DNA of 64,000 bases. It comes from Arthrobacter sp. Y81. GTDB taxonomy: Bacteria > Actinomycetota > Actinomycetes > Actinomycetales > Micrococcaceae. Under the pieces are notes generated by a model. The model had not been told where the DNA came from. It ran no database searches and worked only from the letters and a program-made list of their open reading frames with translations. This document shows positions 35,441-45,022 of the stretch, piece by piece. How positions within the stretch are numbered: the first letter of the stretch is position 1; the number at the start of each line of letters is the position of its first letter. The position numbers and the translations under genes were made by a program. Location of the stretch: the NCBI RefSeq assembly GCF_002929335.1, contig NZ_PJIL01000012.1, positions 1 through 64,000 on the forward strand, in the 5' to 3' direction.

Positions 35441-35671
35441 CTACTTTGGCTCTGTCGGGAGGCTACTGAGCCACGCAACTAGGTCCTCATGCGCGATGAG
35501 TGCTTTCGTATTAACGTATCGGGCCAACAGGTAGTTGTCCGCGATCTGATCCCGCAGGGTGCGTGAGCTTAGTCCGACTCGAGCCGCGGCCTCATCGACG
35601 CTGTAAGCAATCTTCCGCGCCGTATGGCACGGGCAGCAGTTGGTGTGCTGGTAGTCCTTAAATTCAGTCAT
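35441..35671 (-). CDS. Small HTH protein (excisionase/MerR-like)
   Basis: A 76-residue protein with a helix-turn-helix of the excisionase/HTH_17 type: IAYSVDEAAARVGLSSRTLR followed by YLLARYVNTKALIAHEDLVA. The N-terminus has three Cys and a His (HTNCCPCHTARK), which could bind a metal, unusual for such small proteins. It stands alone on the minus strand. The other excisionase-like gene at 58296 is nearer the integrase and is the better candidate for excision. Confidence 0.65.
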   Translation of the reverse strand: MTEFKDYQHTNCCPCHTARKIAYSVDEAAARVGLSSRTLRDQIADNYLLARYVNTKALIAHEDLVAWLSSLPTEPK

Positions 35672-36169
35672 GCGGGCCAGTCTGGCATGCCTTCAGTCCG
35701 CAGAAAGTCCGCAAGAGGTCCAACCCAGACAATCATGACCAACTACAAAATCCGCGGAATCTAGAGGAATTCGAGGCCTCCCAACAACAACCCACGACCT
35801 GGTTTAATCCGAGCTCTACTACGGCGTCTAGTCTGAGCCGCGACAGAGCCTGTTGCAGCCCAACGGAGGGCGACCGGCGGCATGGATGCCAGCCGCCCAG
35901 GCGGAGTCTCAGCATCCACCGAGCCGATCCCCATCAGACAATCACCCGAATCAGCCGGGCTATGTTTTCGCGCTGGTTGCGAGGCTTCGTCTCCGGCGGT
36001 TCTGGCGTGGCGATGATGGCCAGGCCGTGGTCCTCAGTGAAAGGTAGTACCGGCCGTCGCTGCAGCGCGCTTGCACTTTTCTGAGGCAGAAGACGACGAC
36101 AACCTGGTATGTGATCTAGCCTCCTCGGGCAAAGAACAGCCGCGGCAAGACGAGTTTCGCCAGACGCTA
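35672..36169. other. No recognisable gene
   Basis: About 500 bp with no supported gene, between the small HTH gene and the terminator of the SSB gene. Confidence 0.4.
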
Positions 36170-36200
36170 AAGCGGGTTGGTTGCTCGCCAACCCGCTTAG
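36170..36200 (-). terminator. Hairpin terminator after ssb
   Basis: AAGCGGGTTGG and CCAACCCGCTT form a perfect 11-bp stem around TTGCTCG (36171-36199), about 40 bp past the ssb stop. It probably ends the whole transfer operon transcript. Confidence 0.75.
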
Positions 36201-36239
36201 GCAACGCCTCACGCCCGCCATGCGGACGGCCCCTCTGCT

Positions 36240-36752
36240 TCAGAAACTCATCTCACTCCCCGCTGCCGCCCCGAAAGGGGGCACCACCACCGGGCTCTTC
36301 GAACTGACGTTGTATGCGGGCGTAGCCGCCTCTGCCGCGACGGGTGCTTCAAGGTCCGCACGCACCCCAGCATCCGGCGCTGCAACTGACGCATGTGACA
36401 TGCGCTGGTAAACCGCGGTGCCGAAGCGGAGATCCGGTCCGATCGTGTCCGCGACAATGCGTCGGGCTTCGCGGCGTTCGCCGTCCTTCTCATACGATCG
36501 GAATTCCAGCTCGCCTGCCACGGTCACCGGGTCGCCCTTTCGCAGTGAACTCGCAGAGTTCTCGGCTAAGGCACGGAATGCAGAGACATTGTGGAAGACG
36601 GGCTCTCCGTCCTGCCAAGTGCCGTCCGCTCCCTGGATTCGCTGGTTGACGGCGACGCGGAGCTTGGCGTGAGCCACTCCGCTTTCGCCGACGCTGAGTT
36701 CGGGATCGGCAACCAGGTTGCCGGCGATGTTGATCGGGATCTTAGTGCCCAT
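36240..36752 (-). CDS. ssb: Single-stranded DNA-binding protein
   Basis: A 170-residue SSB with the OB fold in residues 1-110: MGTKIPINIAGNLVADPELS, AHAKLRVAVNQRIQGADGTW, FHNVSAFRALAENSASSLRK and GDPVTVAGELEFRSYEKDGE. The C-terminus ends in GSEMSF rather than the acidic DDDIPF tip of host SSB, which is common in plasmid and ICE copies and may alter partner recruitment. GGAAAGGA precedes the ATG. It is the last gene of the leftward transfer operon and protects transferred DNA after entry. Confidence 0.88.
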   Translation of the reverse strand: MGTKIPINIAGNLVADPELSVGESGVAHAKLRVAVNQRIQGADGTWQDGEPVFHNVSAFRALAENSASSLRKGDPVTVAGELEFRSYEKDGERREARRIVADTIGPDLRFGTAVYQRMSHASVAAPDAGVRADLEAPVAAEAATPAYNVSSKSPVVVPPFGAAAGSEMSF

Positions 36753-36814
36753 GGTTCTTGTCCTTTCCAAAGCCGGCGGGACTTTCCCGCCAGACAAATT
36801 AGTGCCAGTCGGCC

Positions 36815-38062
36815 TCACGGTCCGGCCATCACAGGTCCGTCAACGGACCGCAAAAGTTGTCCAACGCCTGCGTGGGACGCTGACGGGCTCATCCGTGGGT
36901 CCGCGTCGGCGCTGGTGATCTTGCCGCCGAATCCCGGCGGGTGTGTGATTTCGAGAATTCCCTTGCTGGCAGCAGTGACCCGTCCGAGTACTGACTTCGC
37001 AATATCCGCACGGGACGCCGGAAGCCGACTGCCGGCGTCGTGGACCATCGCGTCTTTCTCCGTTTCGATGACGGCGTCAGCCCATCCGGCGAGATAGGTC
37101 GCGGATTGAGGTCCGCGGTCGATCCCGTGGGCCTTCAGCACCGTGTACGCGACTGACTCTGCCTCAACCTCAGCCAGTCCCCGATGATCTGCGCTGCTGC
37201 CATACAGCCGGCCGACCGCATCGTCGGGACCATGAAGCAGCACATGCCCAAGTTCGTGTGCCAAGACAGCTGCACGTTCTTCTGGGCTGAGCCAGGCGCC
37301 GACCTGTACCCGGCGGTGGGTGAAATCCGTAAAGCCGCTCGTCAGCCCAGACTGGGCGTCTGTCACCTCGACGTCGAAGCCATGGCGGCCCGCCACCGTG
37401 GTGAGAGATCCGCACAGCTCAGCTACGTCCAGCACAGACTCGGCACCGCCGCGGGGCACGAGCAACGGTGTGCCCTGCGTTTGTGAGACGTCGAAGACTG
37501 CCTGACCGCGCCAGCCTGTGATAACCGTCTTCTTTCCATCGTCGACGGCGCCACTGGGCACATGCTCACCCGCAGGGATGCGCTGCCGGGTACCGTCAGA
37601 AAGCGTGACCTGCTGGAGTCTCGCCGTACGAGGCGCGATCACCCAGAGTGCATGCTCACCCCGCAGCACCGAACGGCCGTGGCGAGCCCATTCCTTGTAC
37701 CCTGCCACCAGCGTGGGTTCTTCGGTTCCTCGCTGGGCCATCTGCATCATGAGCAGTGCAACATTGCCGCCCGAGTAACGCCACAACGTTGCCGAAGCGT
37801 CCAGCAGCACCTGCCAGTGCGACGGAGATTCAACAGCCCTGTCCAGGATTTTGTGGAGGCCATCCGTCAGGGCAGAGATGCGATCCTCCGGCGTCATGCG
37901 AGGATTGCCCAATTCATCCCGGCTTGGCGAAGCATCTGCCGCCACAGGACTCGATACGTCTTCAGATTCAGGGGCCACGACAGCCGCCTCCATGCTTCTT
38001 GGAATCCCGCCGGGACCACCCCGCGGATACTTGTTCATGTCCTGAGGAAGGGCCGACAGCAT
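36815..38062 (-). CDS. ArdC-like antirestriction protein
   Basis: A 415-residue protein. The N-terminal domain (about residues 60-200) looks like the ssDNA-binding half of ArdC (HWQVLLDASATLWRYSGGNV, VAGYKEWARHGRSVLRGEHA). The C-terminal half is a metallopeptidase fold with HELGH at 269-273 (ERAAVLAHELGHVLLH) and the Glu in AEVEAESVAYTVLKAHGIDR. ArdC proteins protect incoming DNA from restriction enzymes. The ATG at 38062 follows the DUF4913 stop by four bases, so I prefer it to the ATG at 38038. Confidence 0.8.
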   Translation of the reverse strand: MLSALPQDMNKYPRGGPGGIPRSMEAAVVAPESEDVSSPVAADASPSRDELGNPRMTPEDRISALTDGLHKILDRAVESPSHWQVLLDASATLWRYSGGNVALLMMQMAQRGTEEPTLVAGYKEWARHGRSVLRGEHALWVIAPRTARLQQVTLSDGTRQRIPAGEHVPSGAVDDGKKTVITGWRGQAVFDVSQTQGTPLLVPRGGAESVLDVAELCGSLTTVAGRHGFDVEVTDAQSGLTSGFTDFTHRRVQVGAWLSPEERAAVLAHELGHVLLHGPDDAVGRLYGSSADHRGLAEVEAESVAYTVLKAHGIDRGPQSATYLAGWADAVIETEKDAMVHDAGSRLPASRADIAKSVLGRVTAASKGILEITHPPGFGGKITSADADPRMSPSASHAGVGQLLRSVDGPVMAGP

Positions 38063-38066
38063 GACT

Positions 38067-38576
38067 TCAGAATTCGTTTCCGCTCTGGTGGGAACCCGCC
38101 TGCCAGTCAACGAACTCGGGTGCGTCGAGCCGGAGGGTTCTCACTGCGGACTCCTTATGCGCCTGCAGCCCGACACACCCGGCCGTACGGGTGTGGGTCC
38201 GCAGACGCTCGACGGCGTGCGGCAGCCGTTCATGAAACGCCAAGGGCCCGAAACCGGGATCGTCGCTGGCATAGGAGGCCACTTCCGCCCGCTGCAGAGC
38301 GTAGAGCTCGGCCACGATCTCGGAATGACGCCACCAGCAGTCCGGAACCACCGACGTCGTCAGCTGATACGTGGCAACAAGCCAGCGGACCCAGACCGCT
38401 AAAGAACGCCACACGCTTCCAGCCTGCTCAGCTGTCATTTCCCGCCAACGGTATGTCACGCCGGATGCTCGCCCCGGTGGCCGGAATGCAGAGCGGAAGA
38501 GCTCCGCCGTCAGCTCATCGTCGTCCGCTCCGGCTGACGGGATCTCAAAGCGTTCGACGTCGTCATGGCTGGCCAT
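38067..38576 (-). CDS. DUF4913 domain protein
   Basis: A 169-residue protein resembling the DUF4913 family common on actinobacterial plasmids and ICEs. The signature is a Trp-rich block, VWVRWLVATYQLTTSVVPDC followed by CWWRHSEIVAELYALQRAEV, and a C-terminal FHERLPHAVERLRTHTRT. Function is unknown. Its start lies inside the end of the coupling protein gene (overlap of 14 bases), and its stop is four bases before ArdC, so it is part of one tightly packed transfer operon. Confidence 0.75.
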   Translation of the reverse strand: MASHDDVERFEIPSAGADDDELTAELFRSAFRPPGRASGVTYRWREMTAEQAGSVWRSLAVWVRWLVATYQLTTSVVPDCWWRHSEIVAELYALQRAEVASYASDDPGFGPLAFHERLPHAVERLRTHTRTAGCVGLQAHKESAVRTLRLDAPEFVDWQAGSHQSGNEF

Positions 38577-40383
38577 CGGCCGACTCCTCAGCTGCCAATT
38601 GCCGCAGACGGTGCCCGTCAGCCAAGGTCCGTTCAAGCTCCAGCTTTGACCGACCGAGCTCGGCAGCGTCTTTTCGTTTGTGCCATTCGCGCAGGTCCAA
38701 GAGGATGGGCCGGGTTCGGCGTCCCAGCATGAGGGCAGTGCCCGCGGGCAAGCGCCTGATCTCATGAAGCGGCAGGACCGGGCTCTCCCTGATCTGTTCG
38801 CCGTCCTGCCGGCCCTGTGCAGACCAGGAACGGGTGTTCAGGGTCAGGCTCCGCTCCCCCAGGAGCCCAGCCAGCGCGCGCAGGTCACGTTCGTCGGAGC
38901 CGCCGCCGAAGATTACTTTGATGATGGCCGAGTCCCAAATAGTGGCTGCCTCATCGATTGACCAGCCAGTACGGGCCTGGGACAGGGATTGGAGAACCAC
39001 CAGCGTTGATATTCCGATGCCTCCGCCGTCAGAGAGGGCGATGGGCAGGCCCGGCCATGGGGCCAGATTGGCAATCTCGTCCAGGACGAGGGACAGCGGC
39101 GGATCCAGCCTTCCTCCCGGAGCGACAAATGCCATCTCGCGCGCGGCGTTGTCGATGTCGTCGATCAGAGCCGAAAGATACGGCCCGGCCGCAGCAGCTC
39201 CCGCCCGGGTGCCGATCAGGTACAGGGTCCCGCAGTCCCGGATGAACCTCTTCGGGTCAAATTCTTCAGATTCGTCCCGTGGATCCAGCGCGGCGAGCAC
39301 TTTCGGTGACGACAGCGGTGCGACAGCAGCCGACACACCAATCCATGAGTTGGACGTGTTCCGCGGGTCATCCTCGAGGATGCCCATGAGATCGGCCTGC
39401 CACCCCATCGCCGCCGCCGGTTGGCTTAGGACCTCCAACGCCTCACGTGCCAAGACCGGGCTCGAGGACCAGCGCCGAAACGCGCGGACGCCCTCGCCGG
39501 ACAAGGCCGCGGCATGAAGGAGGCATTGCAGGATGATCAGCGAGCGCTTTTGCCATGCGGCGTTCTCACCCTTCATCTCCGTGTCCGCGGTGATGACGAG
39601 AGCGCGGCGCGTGGCGGTATCCGGGTCCTCGCAGCCACGAACGGGAGACCAGCGAAGGGTCGAGGGCAGTCCGGACATGCCTTGTGGGTCGAAGACTGTG
39701 ACCGGCCTGCCGCGTGATGCACGGGCCTTCATAGTGACCACCAGGTTGTCGGCGCGGGTGGACGTCGTGACCACAGCGCCCGGCGCATCGAGGATGGCGT
39801 TGATGACCACATAGAGGCCCTTACCGGATCGCGGAGCACCCTGGATGACCATCGATTCCTCCGTGGAGACATGGATCGTGACACCGCGGGAACGGCCCAG
39901 TGTCCAGGCCACGTCCTGGATCCGCGGCTTGGCGAGGCCCGGCCGAGTGAACTTGCCCCGCCTCAGAACCGCCTTTGCCCCGAAATCTTGGAGGATCTCG
40001 GTGCGGCGCGCGATGCCCTCGCGGCTCAGGATGTCCTGGCGCAGCCACGCGCCGGATTGCTTCCACCGCCTCCAGGCCAAGACAGACCCGACGGCGAGCG
40101 CAGCCGCCAGAAGGAGGACTGGGCCGACGATCCACCAGATGTTGCCGGTTCCGACGTCGCATCCGTGCGGTACGCGGACGATCCAGTTGATCCGGCCGAT
40201 GAAAAGTCCGACGGCGGCGGCCGGGTTGAACGGCGACGGCTGACTGCCGGCGCAGCGCCAGGTCACCACGACGTTAGCTGCCCCCTGGACCAGGAAACAC
40301 AGACAGACATAACCGGCCACGGCGATAAGCCCGGCCGTGACCAACGGGCTGTCGGTGCCTCGCCGCGAACTCATCTGTGGCAT
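38563..40383 (-). CDS. VirD4/TraG-type coupling protein
   Basis: A 606-residue ATPase that brings the relaxase-DNA complex to the transfer channel. Membrane segments lie at about residues 13-35 and 82-104. Walker A is GAPRSGKG at residues 182-189, and Walker B is in LSLVLDEIANLAPWPGL. ALSDGGGIGISTLVVLQSLS and IIKVIFGGGSDERDLRALAG are typical of the TraM-recognition domain. Its ATG follows the VirB4-like stop without a gap. Length fits the actinobacterial family. Confidence 0.9.
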   Translation of the reverse strand: MPQMSSRRGTDSPLVTAGLIAVAGYVCLCFLVQGAANVVVTWRCAGSQPSPFNPAAAVGLFIGRINWIVRVPHGCDVGTGNIWWIVGPVLLLAAALAVGSVLAWRRWKQSGAWLRQDILSREGIARRTEILQDFGAKAVLRRGKFTRPGLAKPRIQDVAWTLGRSRGVTIHVSTEESMVIQGAPRSGKGLYVVINAILDAPGAVVTTSTRADNLVVTMKARASRGRPVTVFDPQGMSGLPSTLRWSPVRGCEDPDTATRRALVITADTEMKGENAAWQKRSLIILQCLLHAAALSGEGVRAFRRWSSSPVLAREALEVLSQPAAAMGWQADLMGILEDDPRNTSNSWIGVSAAVAPLSSPKVLAALDPRDESEEFDPKRFIRDCGTLYLIGTRAGAAAAGPYLSALIDDIDNAAREMAFVAPGGRLDPPLSLVLDEIANLAPWPGLPIALSDGGGIGISTLVVLQSLSQARTGWSIDEAATIWDSAIIKVIFGGGSDERDLRALAGLLGERSLTLNTRSWSAQGRQDGEQIRESPVLPLHEIRRLPAGTALMLGRRTRPILLDLREWHKRKDAAELGRSKLELERTLADGHRLRQLAAEESADGQP

Positions 40384-41844
40384 TCAGATCATCCGGTCGT
40401 CGGTGCCGAAGACTTCAAGCTCATCGGTCGTGACCCGGTTCGCCACAATGAAGGAACGGTTCCCGACCTTCCAGAGGCCGACACCTTTGGGGAGGTTCTC
40501 TACGTGCTCGCATTCGGCCTCCGACAAGCCCAGGGCTTCTTTGGTTAGTCTCATCGCGTCGTGCTTTTGCCGGTAGATGATCCTGGTGTCCGCCTCGGTC
40601 AGCAGGCCGAGTGCCTTCTGCCGGTGCCCGCTGGAGCTGTCTCCGATTTCGTTGAGGTCGGCGACTTTATGCATGATGAGCAGATTCGCAATGCCATAGG
40701 TGCGGGCAAGCCGCCACTGCTCGCTCATTTTGGCGAGCATGTACGGGTCGGCCAGCATACGCCAGCCTTCGTCGTACACCACCAGCCGTTTGCCGCCGTC
40801 GGGATTTGTGACGGCTGCCTCCAGCCACGTGGCACCGCACGCGGCGGCCAGGGACAATGCTTGCTCCGAGGCGCCGATGAGCGCAGAAGTGTCCATCACC
40901 ATCATGGGCGCATCGGCGTCGAAAGCGACCGTAGACGGGGCGTCAAACATACCTTCCAGGTCACCGGAGACTGTCCGTCTCAGGGAGTGGCTGACAGCCA
41001 GTCCCCCGTCCTTGCCCACCAGCCCGATCGTTTCCTTCGACGGGTTCAACAGATGGTCCAGAACCATCGGCAGCGTCGGATTCGAGTTCTCGGCTACCGT
41101 CTCCATGAGAGCCATGTCCAGGGCAGTGTGCTCCACCGGACGGAGGGGCATGCCCTGCCGCATGAGAGAAACCAGTGCTACCAACAGGTAGCGACGGCGC
41201 TGGCGCACCACGGCCTGCCACTGCGCCTCACTCAAGGCGCTGGACCGCGGCCCCGCGTCGAGTGGATTGACGCGTGCGGCGCGACCGGGGCCTACGGAAA
41301 TGACCTTGCCGCCAACCGCATTGGCTACGGCAACCCATTCGCCTTTGGGATCGGAGGCGACGGCGGCCTTCCGCCCCAGCGTGATGGACCTGGCCACCAG
41401 GGACTTTCCGCACATGGATTTCCCGGTCCCCACGGTGCCGATGACAACGATCGAGGGTCCGCTGATGACGCCCTTGTCATAGAGAATCCACGGATCGTAG
41501 GAGAACGCTCCAGAGCCGAAGACGTCGGTGCCGATATAGGTGCCTTCGTGGCCGAGCCCGGATTCTGTGATGAACGGATATGCCGCGGCGAAGGTCAGGG
41601 TCGACGCGCGGTGTGGTGCCGGGCGCAAGCGGTGGGGGCCACGCAGCGAGGCGGGTTCCCGATTCCCCCAGTCGCCACCGCGCCCGGCGGTATCCAGCCG
41701 GGTGCCGACCATCTCGCCGGCCCGGTCTAGAGCGGCCGCCCACGGTCGGCTGTCAGCGGCAGCCGACCGCCGCCGTCGTTCCTTCCGCTCCCTGCGGTTC
41801 ACGCCCGCCGGCACGTATTCAACCGACTGGTTTGTCCGCGTCAT
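40384..41844 (-). CDS. VirB4-like transfer ATPase
   Basis: A 486-residue ATPase that powers the transfer channel. Walker A is GTVGTGKSMCGKSL (near residue 136), and LVVYDEGWRMLADPYMLAKM carries Walker B and the arginine-side helix. IANLLIMHKVADLNEIG and RIIYRQKHDAMRLTKEALGL are the C-terminal motifs seen in VirB4/TraC proteins. Only the ATPase half is present; the N-terminal part usual in VirB4 may be provided by the SCO6880-like protein upstream. The ATG at 41844 overlaps the previous stop as ATGA. Confidence 0.87.
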   Translation of the reverse strand: MTRTNQSVEYVPAGVNRRERKERRRRSAAADSRPWAAALDRAGEMVGTRLDTAGRGGDWGNREPASLRGPHRLRPAPHRASTLTFAAAYPFITESGLGHEGTYIGTDVFGSGAFSYDPWILYDKGVISGPSIVVIGTVGTGKSMCGKSLVARSITLGRKAAVASDPKGEWVAVANAVGGKVISVGPGRAARVNPLDAGPRSSALSEAQWQAVVRQRRRYLLVALVSLMRQGMPLRPVEHTALDMALMETVAENSNPTLPMVLDHLLNPSKETIGLVGKDGGLAVSHSLRRTVSGDLEGMFDAPSTVAFDADAPMMVMDTSALIGASEQALSLAAACGATWLEAAVTNPDGGKRLVVYDEGWRMLADPYMLAKMSEQWRLARTYGIANLLIMHKVADLNEIGDSSSGHRQKALGLLTEADTRIIYRQKHDAMRLTKEALGLSEAECEHVENLPKGVGLWKVGNRSFIVANRVTTDELEVFGTDDRMI

Positions 41845-43331
41845 CGCAGCCCCCGACCGAACGGGAGCGCACCGGCGACGAATGCAGCCCATTGCTGCCC
41901 GGCCAGCAGGCGCAATTCGACGAAGGCTCCCGCGGCCGCGGACTCCAGTTCCTGCCGGTGACGGGCCAGGTCCTCCAAGGTCCCTGCAGTAACGGTCACG
42001 TAGGCAGCGGGCCTGACGTCCCCGTGCCCTGCGACGATCTCCTCCTCGCGCTGGGCGACCTCTTCTTCCTCAGCCCGTTGCTCGCGGGTCAGCGGCCTGT
42101 CGAAGCGGGTATTGATGCGGCGCCTGGTTTCATGGGCCTCCTGGGCGGAACGGATGTCCCGCAGCGCCTCGGTTGTGGGCACGGCCCGAATCACCTCCGT
42201 CACCGTATGCCGGAAGTCACCCACATAAATCAGCGGATGGAGGAACCCCGGAAGCACCTTCTGCCGTGGCCACTCAGCGATCCAGAACGTTTGATGAAAA
42301 CCGGAATCAGTGCGGACGTATGTCCAGTGCTCTTCCACGGCCATAGGCCCCGCAGGCACGTTGGGAGGCATGGAGTCTCCGGGTTGTGATCCCTTTTTGG
42401 CCGGTTTCCCTGCCCCGCTTGCGACGGCGGTAGGATCAAAGGCGCCCCGAACGACGTCGAGGATTCCGCCTTCCGGCAGCCACTCCTCTACCTTGACGCT
42501 GTGCGTCCCCAGCGCTGTGGTCATGGCCTCGACCTCCAGACGAAGCACCCGTTCGACACCGACCAGTCCCCCGCCCGACTCTCTGATCCGGCGTCGGGCC
42601 TTGGCCATATCGACCACAAGAGCGATCAGGAGATCGTGGCTCATCGTGGATCCCGCCGCCGAAATCAGATCCTCGTACGCGCGCTGACCCCAAGTGAGTT
42701 CGCTGGAGACGCCCGTCGGCCGAGGGGACGCCATTTCGTAGAAGTCCCGCAGGGCGGTGGACGGATACGGAACCGTAAAGTCCTGCACTGCTATTCTCGC
42801 GAGACTTGTTCGCTGGGCCATGCCCGCCTGTACGCGGGACCAAGCCTGAACGGCCCATGCTTTGTCGTCGCTGTCTAACAGCGCAAATGACCTGGTGCTG
42901 CAACGAAGTACGGCTATCGCCTCCCTGCCGCGGGCGTCCACGATGAAACACTCCCCTCGCGCGGTCCGACGCAATTCCAGCTTCCCCAACCCTCCCGGAA
43001 GCGCCAGCCGTCCACCCAGGACTGCTCGTTCAGGTCTCGTTAGGAACCTTGTTTGTCCGGCCATCGATCGGTAGAAGAACAGGACGGCATGGCTGGCCCA
43101 TACCGGGTACGGAATCCGTGAATACTGCAACAAGCCGAGGAGCATCAGCACCAGCCACAACGGTCCCGACGCGAACAAACCGATCGGTCCTTCAGATGCC
43201 GATGCCAGACTTGCCACGACGACGCCGGCCGCGAGCAGCAGCAATTGATACCACTTCAATCCCATGAACAGGCCGCGGCGCTCGTAGCGGGGGAATTTGA
43301 CTGCCTCGAGGGTGCGTGAAGTTTCAGACAT
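41841..43331 (-). CDS. SCO6880-type transfer protein
   Basis: A 496-residue protein of the SCO6880 family found in actinobacterial transfer operons. Two membrane segments (LKWYQLLLLAAGVVVASLAS and GPLWLVLMLLGLLQYSRIPY) resemble VirB3/PrgI. They are followed by a soluble domain (SRTRSFALLDSDDKAWAVQA in outline, VDMAKARRRIRESGGGLVGV, HQTFWIAEWPRQKVLPGFLH) that corresponds to the N-terminal half of VirB4. Together with the next gene it makes a split VirB3-VirB4 unit. The ATG at 43331 lies inside the end of the VirB6-like gene. Confidence 0.78.
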   Translation of the reverse strand: MSETSRTLEAVKFPRYERRGLFMGLKWYQLLLLAAGVVVASLASASEGPIGLFASGPLWLVLMLLGLLQYSRIPYPVWASHAVLFFYRSMAGQTRFLTRPERAVLGGRLALPGGLGKLELRRTARGECFIVDARGREAIAVLRCSTRSFALLDSDDKAWAVQAWSRVQAGMAQRTSLARIAVQDFTVPYPSTALRDFYEMASPRPTGVSSELTWGQRAYEDLISAAGSTMSHDLLIALVVDMAKARRRIRESGGGLVGVERVLRLEVEAMTTALGTHSVKVEEWLPEGGILDVVRGAFDPTAVASGAGKPAKKGSQPGDSMPPNVPAGPMAVEEHWTYVRTDSGFHQTFWIAEWPRQKVLPGFLHPLIYVGDFRHTVTEVIRAVPTTEALRDIRSAQEAHETRRRINTRFDRPLTREQRAEEEEVAQREEEIVAGHGDVRPAAYVTVTAGTLEDLARHRQELESAAAGAFVELRLLAGQQWAAFVAGALPFGRGLR

Positions 43332-44712
43332 GGAAATCACCGTCGGTTGGGGGCTGGATGACTCGTGGCTGGTGGATGGGAGGCTTGGCCGTCGGGGCGA
43401 TCGGTGGCGGGTTAATTGGAAGCGGCGACGACGGACTTGGTGACTCGCTTGGGGCGTTGCCGCCACTTCTGCTTCCCGATGCCGATGCGCCCGGGACCGG
43501 GCGCGGCTGTGCGCTGCTTCCCGGTGGCGAGCCTGGGCTGGCGGCCGAGGTGCCGGCGTCGAGCATCAACGCACTGGCGTTGCCAGCTGGCGCCGATGAC
43601 GGCGTTGCCCCCGTTGGCCTTCCCGGAAGGGGGGCTCCCGCCGGCAAAGTGCGTGTGGGGAATTGATGACGGCTCGACTGGATCGGGCGGGTCATCGACG
43701 AACAACCAGCCATCCCAGCCAGAGTGAAACGGCCACCGGTCTGCCGGCTGATCTGCCGGGCGGTGAAGCTGGAGGTTCGAGTGAGGACGTGTCCACCACC
43801 GGCAGTTTGCGCGGCCGCGGCCAGCTCGCCTCCGGCGAAACTCACGAGCCGCAATGCCATCAGAGGCGCACCGCAGGCCAGTGCCATGCCCACAACACCA
43901 GCGGCCAGCCCGGCGAATGACTTCGAGTCGGCAAAGAGCTTGATGGCCACGGCCAGCACAGTTGCTGCAAGAGGCTTGGCGAGCAGCAAGGCAACGACGA
44001 TCTCGCACCACCGACGGGCCCAAGTTTTCGTCTTGTCCCACGGCATCAGCATGAGAGCGACTGGAGCAACAGCGGAGAGCACGATGAGCGCAAAGGATCG
44101 GAAGATCATCGAACACATCAGAATGAAGGCCAGGATCCAGACGACAATGACAGCCATCACGGTGACGACGACGGCCCCGGCCGCACCGCCGCTGGTTCCC
44201 GGGGCCAACGACACGACGTTCCATTCCCTGCCGGAGTCCGCCGGGGCCCTTTCGAAGCCAAAGAGCCGCATGAACACCAGATAGGGATCCGTCCCCATGG
44301 AGTCGAGCAATGCCGTAGCCGCGGAATCGCCTACCTTGGTGAGCTGGCGGACAAGGTAAACGGCACCGGCCACCAGGGGAATGGCCGCCGCGCCGCCAAC
44401 CATAGCGCGCACTAAGCGGCGGGGCTGTTGGCTGATCAGACCGGACAGCAGCTGGAGGATCATGGCCACGACCAGCGGCGTCATCATGATGACAACCCAC
44501 CAACTCGTTAGTCCTTCGACGGCCGTCCATTGAGAATCATCGACGTCAGAGACACTAAACGCGCCAGTGATGAAGGACCAGATCCAGGAGGCCGTGCTTT
44601 GGAGAATGTTCGCGAAGAACGACGTGATGGAGCCTTGGACGCCGTCGTTGGCTTGCGAGACGAGACCGCAACCGGGCGGCCACCATCCGTCCAGGTCGCA
44701 CTGAACCGGCAT
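43324..44712 (-). CDS. VirB6/TrbL-like channel protein
   Basis: A 462-residue membrane protein with about seven hydrophobic segments (WWVVIMMTPLVVAMILQLLS, GGAAAIPLVAGAVYLVRQL, AAGAVVVTVMAVIVVWILAF, MIFRSFALIVLSAVAPVALM, GLAAGVVGMALACGAPLMAL) and a Pro/Ser-rich tail from residue about 335. This is the plan of VirB6/TrbL proteins, which form the inner-membrane channel. The tail is probably disordered and may reach through the wall. The first residues include Cys pairs (QCDLDGWWPPGCGL) that could form an external disulfide. Confidence 0.85.
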   Translation of the reverse strand: MPVQCDLDGWWPPGCGLVSQANDGVQGSITSFFANILQSTASWIWSFITGAFSVSDVDDSQWTAVEGLTSWWVVIMMTPLVVAMILQLLSGLISQQPRRLVRAMVGGAAAIPLVAGAVYLVRQLTKVGDSAATALLDSMGTDPYLVFMRLFGFERAPADSGREWNVVSLAPGTSGGAAGAVVVTVMAVIVVWILAFILMCSMIFRSFALIVLSAVAPVALMLMPWDKTKTWARRWCEIVVALLLAKPLAATVLAVAIKLFADSKSFAGLAAGVVGMALACGAPLMALRLVSFAGGELAAAAQTAGGGHVLTRTSSFTARQISRQTGGRFTLAGMAGCSSMTRPIQSSRHQFPTRTLPAGAPLPGRPTGATPSSAPAGNASALMLDAGTSAASPGSPPGSSAQPRPVPGASASGSRSGGNAPSESPSPSSPLPINPPPIAPTAKPPIHQPRVIQPPTDGDFHV

Positions 44713-44722
44713 GAGGCTGGAC

Positions 44723-45022
44723 CTAGAATCCGAGATTGAACGCCGACTGGGACCAGAGAATGTAGCCGTTGATCCCGCCCAGAATTGCGGCTACGGGTCC
44801 TGTCCAAAGCAAGATCATGCCGCCGCCCGACGCGAGCCGCGATGACTGGCTGAGCTTGCCGGCGAGGAGCATTGCGGCTCCAACTATGGCAACAATCGCG
44901 ATCACAATGAAGGCCCCCACCAGGATGCCTCCACCGATCTGTTTGAGTGATTCGAGAAAGGGGAAGTTCGTGTTCGGGGTGATGCCAGGATCCACCGCTG
45001 CCAGAAACATCGCGCGCTCCAT
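44723..45022 (-). CDS. Small pilin-like (VirB2-type) membrane protein
   Basis: A 99-residue protein with two strong hydrophobic segments, GGGILVGAFIVIAIVAIVGA and ASGGGMILLWTGPVAAILGG, separated by a short basic loop (GKLSQSSRLA). Size, topology and position just upstream of the VirB6-like gene are those of VirB2/TrbC-like subunits of transfer systems. There is no clear cleavable signal peptide, so it could instead be a small structural channel protein. GGAAGACGACAG precedes the start. Confidence 0.7.
   Translation of the reverse strand: MERAMFLAAVDPGITPNTNFPFLESLKQIGGGILVGAFIVIAIVAIVGAAMLLAGKLSQSSRLASGGGMILLWTGPVAAILGGINGYILWSQSAFNLGF

Noticed and set aside
37562..38767. Long plus-strand frame opposite ArdC and DUF4913 genes
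   Set aside because: Arg-rich antisense shadow without a ribosome binding site or family motif.
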